From an uncultured Acidimicrobiales bacterium (GTDB lineage Bacteria; Actinomycetota; Acidimicrobiia; Acidimicrobiales; SZUA-35): a stretch of 64,000 nt of DNA. Shown piece after piece: positions 27,070 to 36,342 of the stretch; the first letter of the stretch is position 1; the number at the start of each line of letters is the position of its first letter. Both the position numbers and the translations under genes were made by a program. The stretch covers positions 186,001-250,000 of the forward strand of contig CALAJV010000006.1 in assembly GCA_937922805.1 (NCBI GenBank), in the 5' to 3' direction. A model generated the notes under the pieces. The model was not told where the DNA came from, ran no database searches, and saw nothing but the letters and a program-made list of their open reading frames with translations.

Positions 27070-28875
27070 CTACGCGGCCCGGCCCCGAAACTGGGTGGTG
27101 TACAGATGTCGATAAAATCCATCGAGCTCAAGCAGCTCGTCGTGGGTTCCTCGTTCTGTAATTCTGCCGTTTTGAAGAACGAGAATTTGATCAGCATCTC
27201 GGACCGTCGATAGCCGGTGAGCGATCACAAAGCTTGTTCGACCTTCCATCAGATTCAAAAGGGCCCCCTGGATCTCTCGTTCGGTTCTCGTGTCAACCGA
27301 GCTGGTTGCTTCGTCTAACACGAGCATCCTGGGGTTGGCCAGTGCGGCTCGGGCTATGGCGATCAGCTGCCGCTGGCCAAGCGAGAGGTTTGCCCCTTTT
27401 TCAGAAACGACTGTGTCGTAGCCCTGAGGCAGAGCCCTAATAAAGTGATCGGCATTCGCTAGTCGAGCCGCGGCTTCAATTTCTGAGTCCGTAGCGTCAA
27501 GTCGACCAAACCTAATATTCTCCCTGACCGTCTCGGTGAACAGAAAGGTTCTTTGTAGAACTATTCCTAGTTGGTCCCGTAGCGTGTCTTTTTGAACAGT
27601 CCGAATGTCGTCGCCGTCAACAGACACCGTGCCGCTCTCAATGTCGTAGAACCGATTCAATACATTGATAATGGTCGACTTGCCAGCTCCGGTTGGCCCC
27701 ACCAGTCCAATCATCTGGCCCGGTTCGGCCACGAAGCTCACGTCGGACAGGACCGGTTCGCCCTCTACGTATTCGAAATGGACCGAATCGAATACGACTC
27801 GACCGGAGACAGCCGGGAGCGGCGGTGCTGCAACTGAGTCGGCTACATCTGGTTCTTCGTCCAAGAGCTCGAACACTCGACTCGCGCCAGCGAGAGCCGA
27901 GAATACTGATGTGACCGTGCTGGCGATGTTTCCCAACGGTCGACCAAGGCGCCCGGCGTAAGCAACAAAGCTGGCGATGAGTCCGACGGTTACGCCGTTC
28001 CCGTCGCCCGAAACTGCTAGCCAGGCCCCGATACCTACGACTGATACGGTGCAGAGATTGCCGAGTCCGTACATGAGCGGCATCATTATGACCGCCATGG
28101 TTTGGGCCCGAATGCCCTTAGCTCTGGTTGCTTCGTTGGCCTCGGCGAACTCGGCTCTGGCTTCACCTTGGCGATCGAGGGCAATGACTGCTCGCTGCCC
28201 GCTGAGACGCTCTTGAGCCACCGCGTTGAGCCCACCGATGCTTGCTTGGTAACGACCGAAGGCTGGACGTGACACGCGCCCAAGTCGACCAACGATCCAA
28301 AGCACAATCGGGACGGGGACTAAAGCCGCCAACGTCATCCGCCAATCGAGAACAATCATCACAACTAGCAAACTGGCGATTTGAACAACTGAGTTCAAGA
28401 TGTTCAGGAGGTTCTGACTGAGTAGCTGGTCAATGGCGTCTACATCGTTGGTGACTCGGCTCATTAAGTCACCGGTACGGTTCCGGTCATAGAATCTCAT
28501 TGACAAGGTCTGCAACCGAGCGAACAAGTCTCGCCGGATGGTAGCCATAGCTCGTTGAGCCACAGCAGCAACCAAGCGGCCATAGATCAACCCGGCCAGC
28601 AACGCTCCAAGGTAGGTGAGGGCTAGCGTTATGACGATGGTCCTGAGTCCATCTCGGTCTCGGGTGGAAATGTAGTTGTCTATGGCGATGCCTTGCAGCC
28701 ACGGACCCATCAAGTTCATAAAGGCAGCGCCGAAAACCATTATCGCGCTGGCGATGAGTTGAGGTCGATAGGGTCGAAGGTACGCCAGTACCCGCCTAAA
28801 TGTTGCGCCGGTGTCGGCATTTCGATCGACTGGCTGTCCGAACCCTGGGCCCGAACCGGTTCGTCGAGCCGTCAT
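27070..28875 (-). CDS. ABC transporter, fused permease/ATPase, consensus-site half
   Basis: A type IV exporter half of 601 aa: six membrane helices (about 30-320), then an ATPase domain. Walker A is GPTGAGKST, Walker B has the catalytic Glu (LVLDEATSSVD, E522), and the switch His is kept in VIAHRLST (H553). The signature is altered to LSLGQ (497-501) instead of LSGGQ. Its start overlaps the stop of the partner gene by four bases (ATGA). The altered signature and the partner's altered Walker B would line the same ATP site, so these are two halves of one heterodimeric exporter. Likely substrates are lipids, drugs or peptides; nothing in the sequence decides. Confidence 0.92.
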   Translation of the reverse strand: MTARRTGSGPGFGQPVDRNADTGATFRRVLAYLRPYRPQLIASAIMVFGAAFMNLMGPWLQGIAIDNYISTRDRDGLRTIVITLALTYLGALLAGLIYGRLVAAVAQRAMATIRRDLFARLQTLSMRFYDRNRTGDLMSRVTNDVDAIDQLLSQNLLNILNSVVQIASLLVVMIVLDWRMTLAALVPVPIVLWIVGRLGRVSRPAFGRYQASIGGLNAVAQERLSGQRAVIALDRQGEARAEFAEANEATRAKGIRAQTMAVIMMPLMYGLGNLCTVSVVGIGAWLAVSGDGNGVTVGLIASFVAYAGRLGRPLGNIASTVTSVFSALAGASRVFELLDEEPDVADSVAAPPLPAVSGRVVFDSVHFEYVEGEPVLSDVSFVAEPGQMIGLVGPTGAGKSTIINVLNRFYDIESGTVSVDGDDIRTVQKDTLRDQLGIVLQRTFLFTETVRENIRFGRLDATDSEIEAAARLANADHFIRALPQGYDTVVSEKGANLSLGQRQLIAIARAALANPRMLVLDEATSSVDTRTEREIQGALLNLMEGRTSFVIAHRLSTVRDADQILVLQNGRITERGTHDELLELDGFYRHLYTTQFRGRAA

Positions 28876-30689
28876 GTGACCGCCTCGCCTAGCTGCGATC
28901 GGAAAATCTCTTGATAGATCTCGCTCGTTTCAATTAGTTCGTCGTGAGTGCCCGTCGCTTGGACTCGGCCCCGATCTAACAGAATGATTTCATCGGCTCC
29001 TAGTGCGGTACTGATTCTCTGGGCTACCAATACCACGGTCCGGTCCTTGTACGCAGCCAGCGCTTCTTGAATCCGAGCTTCAGTTTCGAGATCGACTGCG
29101 CTAGTCGAGTCGTCGAGAATCAAAATGTCAGGATCAACCACCAGCGTGCGAGCGATCGCCATTCGTTGCCGTTGACCTCCCGATAGGTTCGCTCCACCTT
29201 GTTCAATCTCTGACTGGTACCCGTCGGTCATTGCCGAAATGAACTCGTCGGCTTGTGCCGCTTTGGCCGCGGCCAGAATTTGTTCGTCGGTGGCTTCTGG
29301 TCGACCGAACCGGAGGTTCTCCATGACGGTGCCAGAAAAGAGCTCGGGCTCTTGCAGCGCAATTCCGATACTGCGCCGAAGCGACGACTTGGTCAGTTCC
29401 TTCACGTCAACGCCTCCGACTCGGACCACTCCGGCGGAGGCATCGTAGAACCTTGGTATTAGATGAACCAGCGTCGATTTTCCCGAACCGGTGGCTCCGA
29501 GAATCGCCACCGTCCGGCCCTGAGGAATATGAAAACTAACATCGGTTAGCGCCTCACCCATGGGCTTACCGGTTGGTTCAAGTCTGTTGTCAGATATCTG
29601 ATCTGGGTTCGGGGCTGATTCGGTTCTGGAGTCAGAAGCGTCGGAAGATCGATAGGTAAAGCTGACCGACTCAAATCGAATCTCACCCGGTTTTGCCGAG
29701 TCTGTGAGATTAATACCGTTGACTGGTTCAACCACTTCCGGTTCTTCCTCCAATACCTGGGATATTCGCGCCATCGACGCGCCAGCAGCGGCCACTAGAG
29801 GCTGAATAAACGCGAACATCATCATCGGCATCGCCACCAACGCCAAGTACGAGATGAACGCAACGAGGTCTCCTTCGCTTAGGGTTCCTCGAATCACGTT
29901 CGTTCCGCCAAGCCAAAGGACGGCTGCCACCCCGAATGAGGAAATCGCTATCAGCGTCGGCATCAGAGATGCCACAAGTTGGTTGACGACGATGGACTGG
30001 TCAGCCAAGTCATCGGCGACTTTGTCGAACCGGTCAGTTTCGTAATCTTGACGAACGAATGCTTTGACCACTTCAGTGCCTTGAATGTTCTCCTGTAATA
30101 CGGTGTTGAGGCGGTCGAGTCGGGTTTGAACTGCGTCATAGAGAAAGCCCGATCGATTCAGTGTGTACAAAACCACCAGTCCAATCGCTGGCACCATGAG
30201 CAAGACGATTACCGATAGCGATGCGTCGAGCAGGATTATCGCCACCAGAGCTCCCACGAATAGGAGCGGGACCTGGGTCATGAAGGTCAGGCCCATGGTC
30301 AGAACGGTTGTTACCTTAGTAATGTCACTAGTCAACCGAGTTAGCACTTCGCCAGATGACAGCCGGTCGATGTTGCCGAATGAGAATGACTGTGCGGTCG
30401 CATACAGGTCGCGGCGCAAATCGGTAACGGCATTGAACGCTAGTCTCACCGCCATCACGCTGGTAAATGAGGAAACGATCATGCCAACGACGATTAGACC
30501 GACCATCGAAAGAGCGACGTCGCGCACCCGGCCGGAGTCACCGGCCGCTATTCCTTCATCGATAACCGTGGCGGTCCGAAGCGGAATAATCAGGTTTATC
30601 CCGACCGATATCAGCGTGCCAATCACAGCGCCAACGGCGTACCGCCAATATGGCCGGACCCAGGGCCAAATTTTTGCAAGAGCTTTCAC
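28872..30689 (-). CDS. ABC transporter, fused permease/ATPase, degenerate-site half
   Basis: A 605-aa partner of the gene at 27070-28875. It has six membrane helices (starting WPWVRPYWRYAVGAVIGTLI) and an ATPase domain with Walker A GATGSGKST and a normal LSGGQ signature. Walker B ends ILILDDSTSAVD, with Asp527 in place of the catalytic Glu. The switch histidine is replaced by Gln (VLVAQRIST, Q557). These are the usual marks of the non-hydrolysing half in heterodimeric exporters. A Ser/Pro/Asn-rich insert (SSDASDSRTESAPNPDQ) sits early in the ATPase domain. It is first in the operon. Confidence 0.92.
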   Translation of the reverse strand: MKALAKIWPWVRPYWRYAVGAVIGTLISVGINLIIPLRTATVIDEGIAAGDSGRVRDVALSMVGLIVVGMIVSSFTSVMAVRLAFNAVTDLRRDLYATAQSFSFGNIDRLSSGEVLTRLTSDITKVTTVLTMGLTFMTQVPLLFVGALVAIILLDASLSVIVLLMVPAIGLVVLYTLNRSGFLYDAVQTRLDRLNTVLQENIQGTEVVKAFVRQDYETDRFDKVADDLADQSIVVNQLVASLMPTLIAISSFGVAAVLWLGGTNVIRGTLSEGDLVAFISYLALVAMPMMMFAFIQPLVAAAGASMARISQVLEEEPEVVEPVNGINLTDSAKPGEIRFESVSFTYRSSDASDSRTESAPNPDQISDNRLEPTGKPMGEALTDVSFHIPQGRTVAILGATGSGKSTLVHLIPRFYDASAGVVRVGGVDVKELTKSSLRRSIGIALQEPELFSGTVMENLRFGRPEATDEQILAAAKAAQADEFISAMTDGYQSEIEQGGANLSGGQRQRMAIARTLVVDPDILILDDSTSAVDLETEARIQEALAAYKDRTVVLVAQRISTALGADEIILLDRGRVQATGTHDELIETSEIYQEIFRSQLGEAVT

Positions 30690-30771
30690 TCTCTGAACCT
30701 ATCGCGAACCTCTAAGCTTCGCTGGACCGGTCGTGAGAGGCGCCCTGGTCACTCTATTACTAGGCAACCAC

Positions 30772-31950
30772 TCAACCTCGGGCGATCAATGACGGTTCTC
30801 GTTCAGGTCGTACGTAGGGAAATGCTGTCTTCTTGGTGTTAAACCAACGCTCGATACCAACAAAGCTGAGCTGTGCAAATGAAACAGTTAGCGCAGCCAT
30901 CGTGGCAAACCGGAGGGGCAGTGGGGCTGCAGTACCAATCAACTCGTTGCTAACCCAGAAGGCAAAGAAGTGCCACAAATAGATGCCATAGCTGAGCTGA
31001 CCTAGGCGAACCACAGGAGCAATTGAAAAGACTCGACCCGCTCGGCCGTGAACTGCGGACCAGACCAGCCCGGCAGCACCGACATTGAATGCAGCTCGGG
31101 CAATGGCGTTGGATCCAAAGAACTCGAACACCTCGAAGTCGTTATAGACGAAGGCCAACAACATCAGAGCTGGCCCCATTCGAGCAATCCGACTTGCCGG
31201 TACCGACGCCTGGACTTCGGAGGCCGAGGGTTTCACGCCGCCAGCATTGGCTGCGACCTTGGCCCCTGAGAATGACGCGATGAGCGGCTGGCGAGTTTGG
31301 CCATCGATCATAGTTGCTGTGAGACAACCGGTGAAGAGACCACCGAAGGCGGCTGGAGGCAGAAGGTCTACGGTTGGTGAACCAATCATTGCCGTGATGG
31401 TCGCCACCACAATACCGGCAGTAAAGATGGCGCGAAGCCAGGATGCTCGCATCCAGAACACAACGAACGGTATGACCAGGTAAAACTGTTCTTCGACTGA
31501 GAGCGACCAAAGGTGAGGGGACCCTCGAGTCCAGATTTGTAGTTGGTGCACCCGAACGTTACTCAAGTACGTTACGTGCCAAAGTAATCCGCCAACGTCG
31601 GTAAAGTACCCGGTGCTAACGGCCACTAGCAGATACGCGGCCAGCGCAGGGAACAGCCGCAGGAACCGTCGAATGAAAAAGGAGCGTAGAGCAAACCAAA
31701 GTTCCGAAGAACCTTCAGCAATTGACGAGCGAACACCGAGCAGGATTCTGGTTATTAAGAAACCGGAGATGACAAAGAACAGGTTGACGCCGGCCGAGCC
31801 AAGTTCGGTACCTAGTCCTAAAACGGTCGGATGATGCCAGTGATAGACCGCAACTGCGACCACGGCGAGCGCTCGAATCCCGTCGAGTTCGACAAAGTAG
31901 TTGGATTGGGCTGCGGGCGCTACTTTTGGCCGAATTTCCGAGACCACCAA
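30772..31950 (-). CDS. Acyltransferase 3 family membrane protein (OafA/YrhL type)
   Basis: A multi-pass enzyme that transfers acyl groups to extracytoplasmic sugars or glycans. The N-terminal signature is LDGIRALAVVAVAVYHWH, with the conserved His near residue 42, followed by GVNLFFVISGFLITRIL and RRFLRLFPAL. PHLWSLSVEEQFYLVIP carries the family's second motif. About ten membrane helices make up the 392 aa. A small SGNH domain, present in longer relatives, is absent. The start is TTG or the adjacent GTG codons. The acceptor is unknown. Confidence 0.88.
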   Translation of the reverse strand: MVVSEIRPKVAPAAQSNYFVELDGIRALAVVAVAVYHWHHPTVLGLGTELGSAGVNLFFVISGFLITRILLGVRSSIAEGSSELWFALRSFFIRRFLRLFPALAAYLLVAVSTGYFTDVGGLLWHVTYLSNVRVHQLQIWTRGSPHLWSLSVEEQFYLVIPFVVFWMRASWLRAIFTAGIVVATITAMIGSPTVDLLPPAAFGGLFTGCLTATMIDGQTRQPLIASFSGAKVAANAGGVKPSASEVQASVPASRIARMGPALMLLAFVYNDFEVFEFFGSNAIARAAFNVGAAGLVWSAVHGRAGRVFSIAPVVRLGQLSYGIYLWHFFAFWVSNELIGTAAPLPLRFATMAALTVSFAQLSFVGIERWFNTKKTAFPYVRPEREPSLIARG

Positions 31951-32040
31951 CTATGTATCGGCACGCAGTGAGCATTACCAAAGCGCTTCTGGCTCGCCAT
32001 AGGTCAGCACTACCGTTTGAGGCCCACCGAGATTCGGTAG

Positions 32041-32080
32041 GGCCTGGAACTGCTCTACGCTAACGATGTAGTTCCAGGCC
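32041..32080 (-). terminator. Inverted repeat after the alcohol dehydrogenase, possible terminator
   Basis: GGCCTGGAAC (32041-32050) and GTTCCAGGCC (32071-32080) form a perfect 10-bp stem with a 20-base loop, 21 bases past the stop of the minus-strand dehydrogenase. There is no clear T run, so it could instead be an operator or a Rho-linked structure. Confidence 0.4.
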
Positions 32081-32100
32081 CGATCGGTCCGACTTACCGG

Positions 32101-33213
32101 CTAATAAACCACAACACCGCGAACATTTTTGCCTGCGTGCATGTCTTCATAAGCGGTGTTCACATCGTCGAGCGAGTAAGTATTGGTTACGAGCTCGTCG
32201 AGGTGGAGTTGTCCGGCTTGGTACATTTCGAGCATGTACGGAATGTCCCGGCTCGGGCTTGACGCTCCGAACAGCGACCCTTGAATTCTTTTCTGGAACA
32301 ATGTCAATTCGAATGCTGGCACTTCGAGCATTGAATTCTCCGGATTGCCAAGAGCGGTCACTACTACCGTTCCAGCTTTTCGGGTTGCGGCAAAGGCTTC
32401 TGCCATATGGCTTGACTCAAGAACGCCGGTGGTCACGATCACCGAGTCGGCGCCTTGACCATTAGTAACGCTCATTGCGAACTCGGTGGCATCGGCCATG
32501 TTGTCGAACGAGTGAGTAGCGCCAACGGTTTCGGCTACTTCAGTTTTCAGTCCAACTGGGTCGACAGCAATCACGTTGGTGGCGCCAGCGTGGGCCGCAC
32601 CTTGAACTGCGTTGATTCCAATGCCACCAACACCCATCACGATTACTGTTTGGCCAGCTCGAACTTCGGCTGAATTGACCGCAGAGCCCCAACCGGTTCC
32701 AACCCCACATCCGACCAAGCATGCTTTGTCGAGTGGAATGTCTGGGTTGACCTTTACCGCCGATGAAACGTCGACGACAGTTCGTTCGCAGAAGGTAGAG
32801 ATGCCGCACATTTGGCCGGCATCTTCGCCATCGATTCGAGCCCGGAATGAGCCGTCCTCTCGACACCCGGTAAGGAGGTTCGCTCCGAGGTCGCACAGGT
32901 TCTGTTGGCCGGAGGCGCACCAACGACAACGTCCGCAACCAGGCAAGAACGACATGACAACGTGATCGCCCACCTCCCAACCTGGCGTGTTAGGACCAAC
33001 GACTTCAACAATACCGGCGCCTTCATGGCCGCCGATTATTGGATAAATTCCCATTGGCAGGTCGCCAGTGGCAACGTGATCGTCGGAGTGACATAACCCC
33101 GACGCTGTAAGTTTGATCTGTAATTCGCCCTGGCGAGGGTCATCAAATTCGATATCAACGACCTCCCACTCGCCCGGTGCGCTTCGCATAATCGCGCCTC
33201 TTGTCATAACCAT
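32101..33213 (-). CDS. NDMA-dependent-type zinc alcohol dehydrogenase
   Basis: A class III-like medium-chain dehydrogenase of 370 aa. The catalytic zinc ligands lie in SGLCHSDDHVATGD and GGHEGAGIV, with a further Cys at VGCGVGTGWGSAV. The structural zinc cysteines are in PGCGRCRWCASGQQNLCD. The NAD motif is VIVMGVGGIGINAVQ. The CREDGSFRARIDGEDAGQMCG stretch and overall layout match the mycobacterial N,N-dimethyl-4-nitrosoaniline-dependent group, in which the cofactor stays bound. AGGAGG lies five bases before the ATG. The alcohol substrate is not known. Confidence 0.88.
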   Translation of the reverse strand: MVMTRGAIMRSAPGEWEVVDIEFDDPRQGELQIKLTASGLCHSDDHVATGDLPMGIYPIIGGHEGAGIVEVVGPNTPGWEVGDHVVMSFLPGCGRCRWCASGQQNLCDLGANLLTGCREDGSFRARIDGEDAGQMCGISTFCERTVVDVSSAVKVNPDIPLDKACLVGCGVGTGWGSAVNSAEVRAGQTVIVMGVGGIGINAVQGAAHAGATNVIAVDPVGLKTEVAETVGATHSFDNMADATEFAMSVTNGQGADSVIVTTGVLESSHMAEAFAATRKAGTVVVTALGNPENSMLEVPAFELTLFQKRIQGSLFGASSPSRDIPYMLEMYQAGQLHLDELVTNTYSLDDVNTAYEDMHAGKNVRGVVVY

Positions 33214-33402
33214 GGTGGCCTCCTATGTTGTTGCACCAAGTAGCTAGCTGTCCCCTGCTAGCGCAACGTAGTGGCTGCCATCGGCGCGTGTGGTTTATCC
33301 CGAAGTTGCAGGCGTCGCCCGTTTCGACGCTGCCTGCACTCTGGTTTTACCATGACGGCATCGACTCATGCCAGCCCGGCGGGCAAGTCGTTGACTTGAT
33401 GC

Positions 33403-34374
33403 TCAACGCGGCGCCAAATCCCGGATGGCCTGGCGAGGGTCCACGCCAGCAAACCCCATGACCGCAAGGGCTGGAGTGGTAACGCCAGCGTCAACGTAGC
33501 GTTGGATGTGCTCTCGGCATGCTTGGGGAGAACCGTGGATAATAAGTTCGTCGACAACGCTATCTGGAATGGCGGCTAGCGCAGCCTTGCGATCACCGGC
33601 GGCCCACGCATCCCACATTCCTTGCAACTGATCTCGTCCGAGCCACTGGTGGAAGGCGGCATACACCGGCACGTTTAGGTAGGCGGCGATAGCAAACTTT
33701 GCTTGTTCTCGAACCTTGTCGGCATCGGTGCTTGGACAGACAAAGATCCGAGCGACGATCTCCTTCGTCGCTGACGGATCTTTACTGGCTCCGTGCACGA
33801 TTGGGGCTACTTGTTTCACATCCTCAGCAGACAACCAGTTGATAATCGCTCCATCGGCTTCACGGCCAGCTAGCCGCAGCATTCCTTCTCGGAGCGCGGC
33901 GATGAGAATTGGGGGTTGTTGCTCGGGCACCACGCTGCACTTGAAGCCATTAACCTTGAATGTTTCGTATTCCTCTTTTACCTTCTCGCCTTGCAGAGCA
34001 GGACGCAGAAACCGGACCATATCGCGGGTTCGTTTGTACGGCTCTTCGAACGGTATTCCGTTCCACCGCTCGACAATCACATTCGACGAGGAACCGATAC
34101 CCATGACGAATCGGCCCGGAGCAGCATCGGCAAGCGCAGCCACACTTTGAGCCAGAACGGCTGGACCCCGGGTGAAAGCGGGAATAATCGCCACCCCAAG
34201 GCGAAGCTCAGGAGCCCAAGCCGCAGCTAGTGCCAGCGGGGTGAACCCATCGGCCCCATCGGCCTCCGAAGACCAGACATCGGTATATCCAAGATCAACT
34301 AACTCTCGGTAAACCTCCTGGTGATCAGAGAGGCTTGTACCACCGATGGGAACGCTCATGCCGTATCGACTCAT
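33403..34374 (-). CDS. LLM class F420-dependent oxidoreductase (second copy)
   Basis: A luciferase-like oxidoreductase whose features include SRYGMSVPIGG, LVDLGYTDVWSSEADGADGF, LRLGVAIIPAFTRGP, GRFVMGIGSSSNVIVERWNG and PPILIAALREGMLRLAGREADG. It differs from the enzyme at 11021 in all loops, so it belongs to another subfamily. The frame opens at a GTG at 34392. The ATG at 34372-34374 is preferred because TACCTT (34382-34387) lies seven bases upstream, giving 323 aa. The substrate is unknown. Confidence 0.83.
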   Translation of the reverse strand: MSRYGMSVPIGGTSLSDHQEVYRELVDLGYTDVWSSEADGADGFTPLALAAAWAPELRLGVAIIPAFTRGPAVLAQSVAALADAAPGRFVMGIGSSSNVIVERWNGIPFEEPYKRTRDMVRFLRPALQGEKVKEEYETFKVNGFKCSVVPEQQPPILIAALREGMLRLAGREADGAIINWLSAEDVKQVAPIVHGASKDPSATKEIVARIFVCPSTDADKVREQAKFAIAAYLNVPVYAAFHQWLGRDQLQGMWDAWAAGDRKAALAAIPDSVVDELIIHGSPQACREHIQRYVDAGVTTPALAVMGFAGVDPRQAIRDLAPR

Positions 34375-34381
34375 GGCGCCC

Positions 34382-34387
34382 AAGGTA
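34382..34387 (-). promoter_or_regulatory. Putative leaderless -10 element (TACCTT)
   Basis: On the minus strand TACCTT is followed by seven bases and the ATG of the LLM gene. No Shine-Dalgarno sequence precedes either candidate start. Confidence 0.4.
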
Positions 34388-34462
34388 GTCACCCAAATCA
34401 GCTACTGCCAGTTTGCTTCGCAATCGCAACTTGTCCGATAGCGGGCCAACGCTAACCCAACC

Positions 34463-36271
34463 GTGCGCTATCAACGTCGGCTCATGGCAGACTCACACTC
34501 AGTGTCTATTTCCAAATACGTTGAGGAGTTGCGCGCCAGCGGCTTTAAACCCGCTGACTACTTAGCCGTTGCCGTGCACGGCGACGTCGGAGTTGGCCTC
34601 GCCTACCAATCAGCCACCCCATCAACTAGCTCAACCGTCTTAAGCACGGTGATCGCAATCGCCGACGCTACCCCTCACGCGGTCATCCGAAAGCTCGAAC
34701 AAGAGGTGAGGCCCAGGTGGGTTTGGTGGGATCGGTCGACCTCTGACACCCTCGCTGCCAACAACATAATCGTTGACCGATGCTGGGATATTCTGACCGT
34801 TCATCGACTTCTCAACGGCGGGTGGGAACCATCGGTGGCAGCGGCCTGGGCGCAGCTCCACGATCTGCCGATTGAAACCCTGCCAAAGATGGGCCAACTA
34901 GGCCTGCTCGACGCTCCTAGCAACGAAGGTGAGGACCGAGGCCAGCCGACCAGACCTGATGGCCACCTTCGGCCAGAATGGATCCATAGCCGATGGCACC
35001 AAAGTCCTGAACACCTTGGCCGGTGGGCCAGTCTCGCTCTTCACGCCGCCGACCTTCAGTTGAATGAGCTCAACAATCGCCCTCTTCCTGATCGGATTCG
35101 CTCAACTGCCCATGCCGAGTCGGCGGCTGAGCTCCTGTGCGCCGAGTTGGCGTTCCAAGGACTACCGGCGGACGAAACTGAAGCAATCAGAATCATCGAA
35201 GAGGCGGCCGGGCCTCGTCCCCGCAACTTCGATGAAGAAGAACGAACCCGGGCAGGTCGAGACAAGCTGGTAACCGATTGTCTTGAAGTCCCCCGAGCGG
35301 TCAACCTTCGAAACCCCGCTGAGGTCAAAGCAATGCTCCGTAGTGTTGGACTCGATTTGGCCGACACTCGGGCCTGGCGACTAGAAGCTGCCCGTGATGA
35401 ACATCCGGTGGTCGAAGCGCTGTTGACCTGGCGAAAATCAGAGCGGGTTGCCACCACCTACGGGTATAGGTGGCTGGATGAGAATGTAGCGGCGGGACGC
35501 CTTCGGGGTGAATGGTCGAGTTCGGATGGGGCAGCGGGCCGAATGACCGCCTCGGCCGGGCTCCACAACCTTCCGGCCGAGATGCGATCAGCGGTGGCGG
35601 CGGACCCAGGATCAGTATTTGTTCGGGCCGATCTAGGACAGATCGAGCCGCGGGTTTTGGCCGCCGTTTCTGGAGATCCGGCCCTAATTTCAGCTACTTC
35701 GGATGATGACCTGTATCAGCCAGTGGCCAAGGCGCTGCAGGTTGACCGAAGCATTGCAAAACTAGCGGTACTTGGAGCCATGTATGGGTCGACGACTGGG
35801 GAGTCCGCTCATGCCCTCAGACGTCTTCACAAACGTTACCCAGTAGCGATGGCGTTGCTCGACCAGGCAGCAGCCGACGGCGCTGCTGGCAAGGATGTCT
35901 TTACCGTAGGGGGTAGGCGAATCAAAATGTCGGTTCGCCCTGCCGGAGATGATGACATCGACGGAGTTCAATCCGCCGCTGCTGCCCGAGGCCGTTATGC
36001 CCGCAACGCAGTAATCCAAGGAGCCGCAGCCGAGTTTTTTAAAGTTTGGGCGGTCATCGTCCGGCAACGGAGTCGGCCACTCGATGGGCGAATCGTTCTT
36101 TGCCTCCACGACGAACTGCTGGTCCACGTCCGTGCTGAACATGCCGTAGCCACTGCCCAGATTGTCGCCGATGCAGTAGCTGAAGCAGCTCACTATTGGT
36201 CGCCAGCAGCTGATGTCCGGTTCGTAGCTGAGGTCTCAACGATTCAACGATGGTCAGAGGCGAAAGAGTAG
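34463..36271 (+). CDS. Family A DNA polymerase (3'-5' exonuclease-like/polymerase)
   Basis: A 602-aa polymerase I-like enzyme without the 5'-3' exonuclease domain. The polymerase motifs are clear: motif A FVRADLGQIEPRVLAA, motif B RSIAKLAVLGAMYGSTTGES, and motif C LCLHDELLVHV with the catalytic HDE. The N-terminal 200 residues correspond to the exonuclease fold (RCWDILTVHRLL), but I cannot see the acidic triad, so proofreading is doubtful. A second start at the ATG 34484 (MADSHS) is equally possible. Such extra polymerases are common in actinobacteria besides full-length PolA. A repair role is an inference. Confidence 0.85.
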   Translation: MRYQRRLMADSHSVSISKYVEELRASGFKPADYLAVAVHGDVGVGLAYQSATPSTSSTVLSTVIAIADATPHAVIRKLEQEVRPRWVWWDRSTSDTLAANNIIVDRCWDILTVHRLLNGGWEPSVAAAWAQLHDLPIETLPKMGQLGLLDAPSNEGEDRGQPTRPDGHLRPEWIHSRWHQSPEHLGRWASLALHAADLQLNELNNRPLPDRIRSTAHAESAAELLCAELAFQGLPADETEAIRIIEEAAGPRPRNFDEEERTRAGRDKLVTDCLEVPRAVNLRNPAEVKAMLRSVGLDLADTRAWRLEAARDEHPVVEALLTWRKSERVATTYGYRWLDENVAAGRLRGEWSSSDGAAGRMTASAGLHNLPAEMRSAVAADPGSVFVRADLGQIEPRVLAAVSGDPALISATSDDDLYQPVAKALQVDRSIAKLAVLGAMYGSTTGESAHALRRLHKRYPVAMALLDQAAADGAAGKDVFTVGGRRIKMSVRPAGDDDIDGVQSAAAARGRYARNAVIQGAAAEFFKVWAVIVRQRSRPLDGRIVLCLHDELLVHVRAEHAVATAQIVADAVAEAAHYWSPAADVRFVAEVSTIQRWSEAKE

Positions 36272-36342
36272 CTCACGTCCCCAAGCGATGCCGACGTTAG
36301 TTCAACGCTGTCGGCTTTGCTGTTGGTGTCGCCACCGACAAT

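Noticed and set aside
26994..27197. N-terminal extension of the amphi-Trp gene
   Set aside because: The extra 68 residues overlap the ABC transporter gene and are unlike the domain family.
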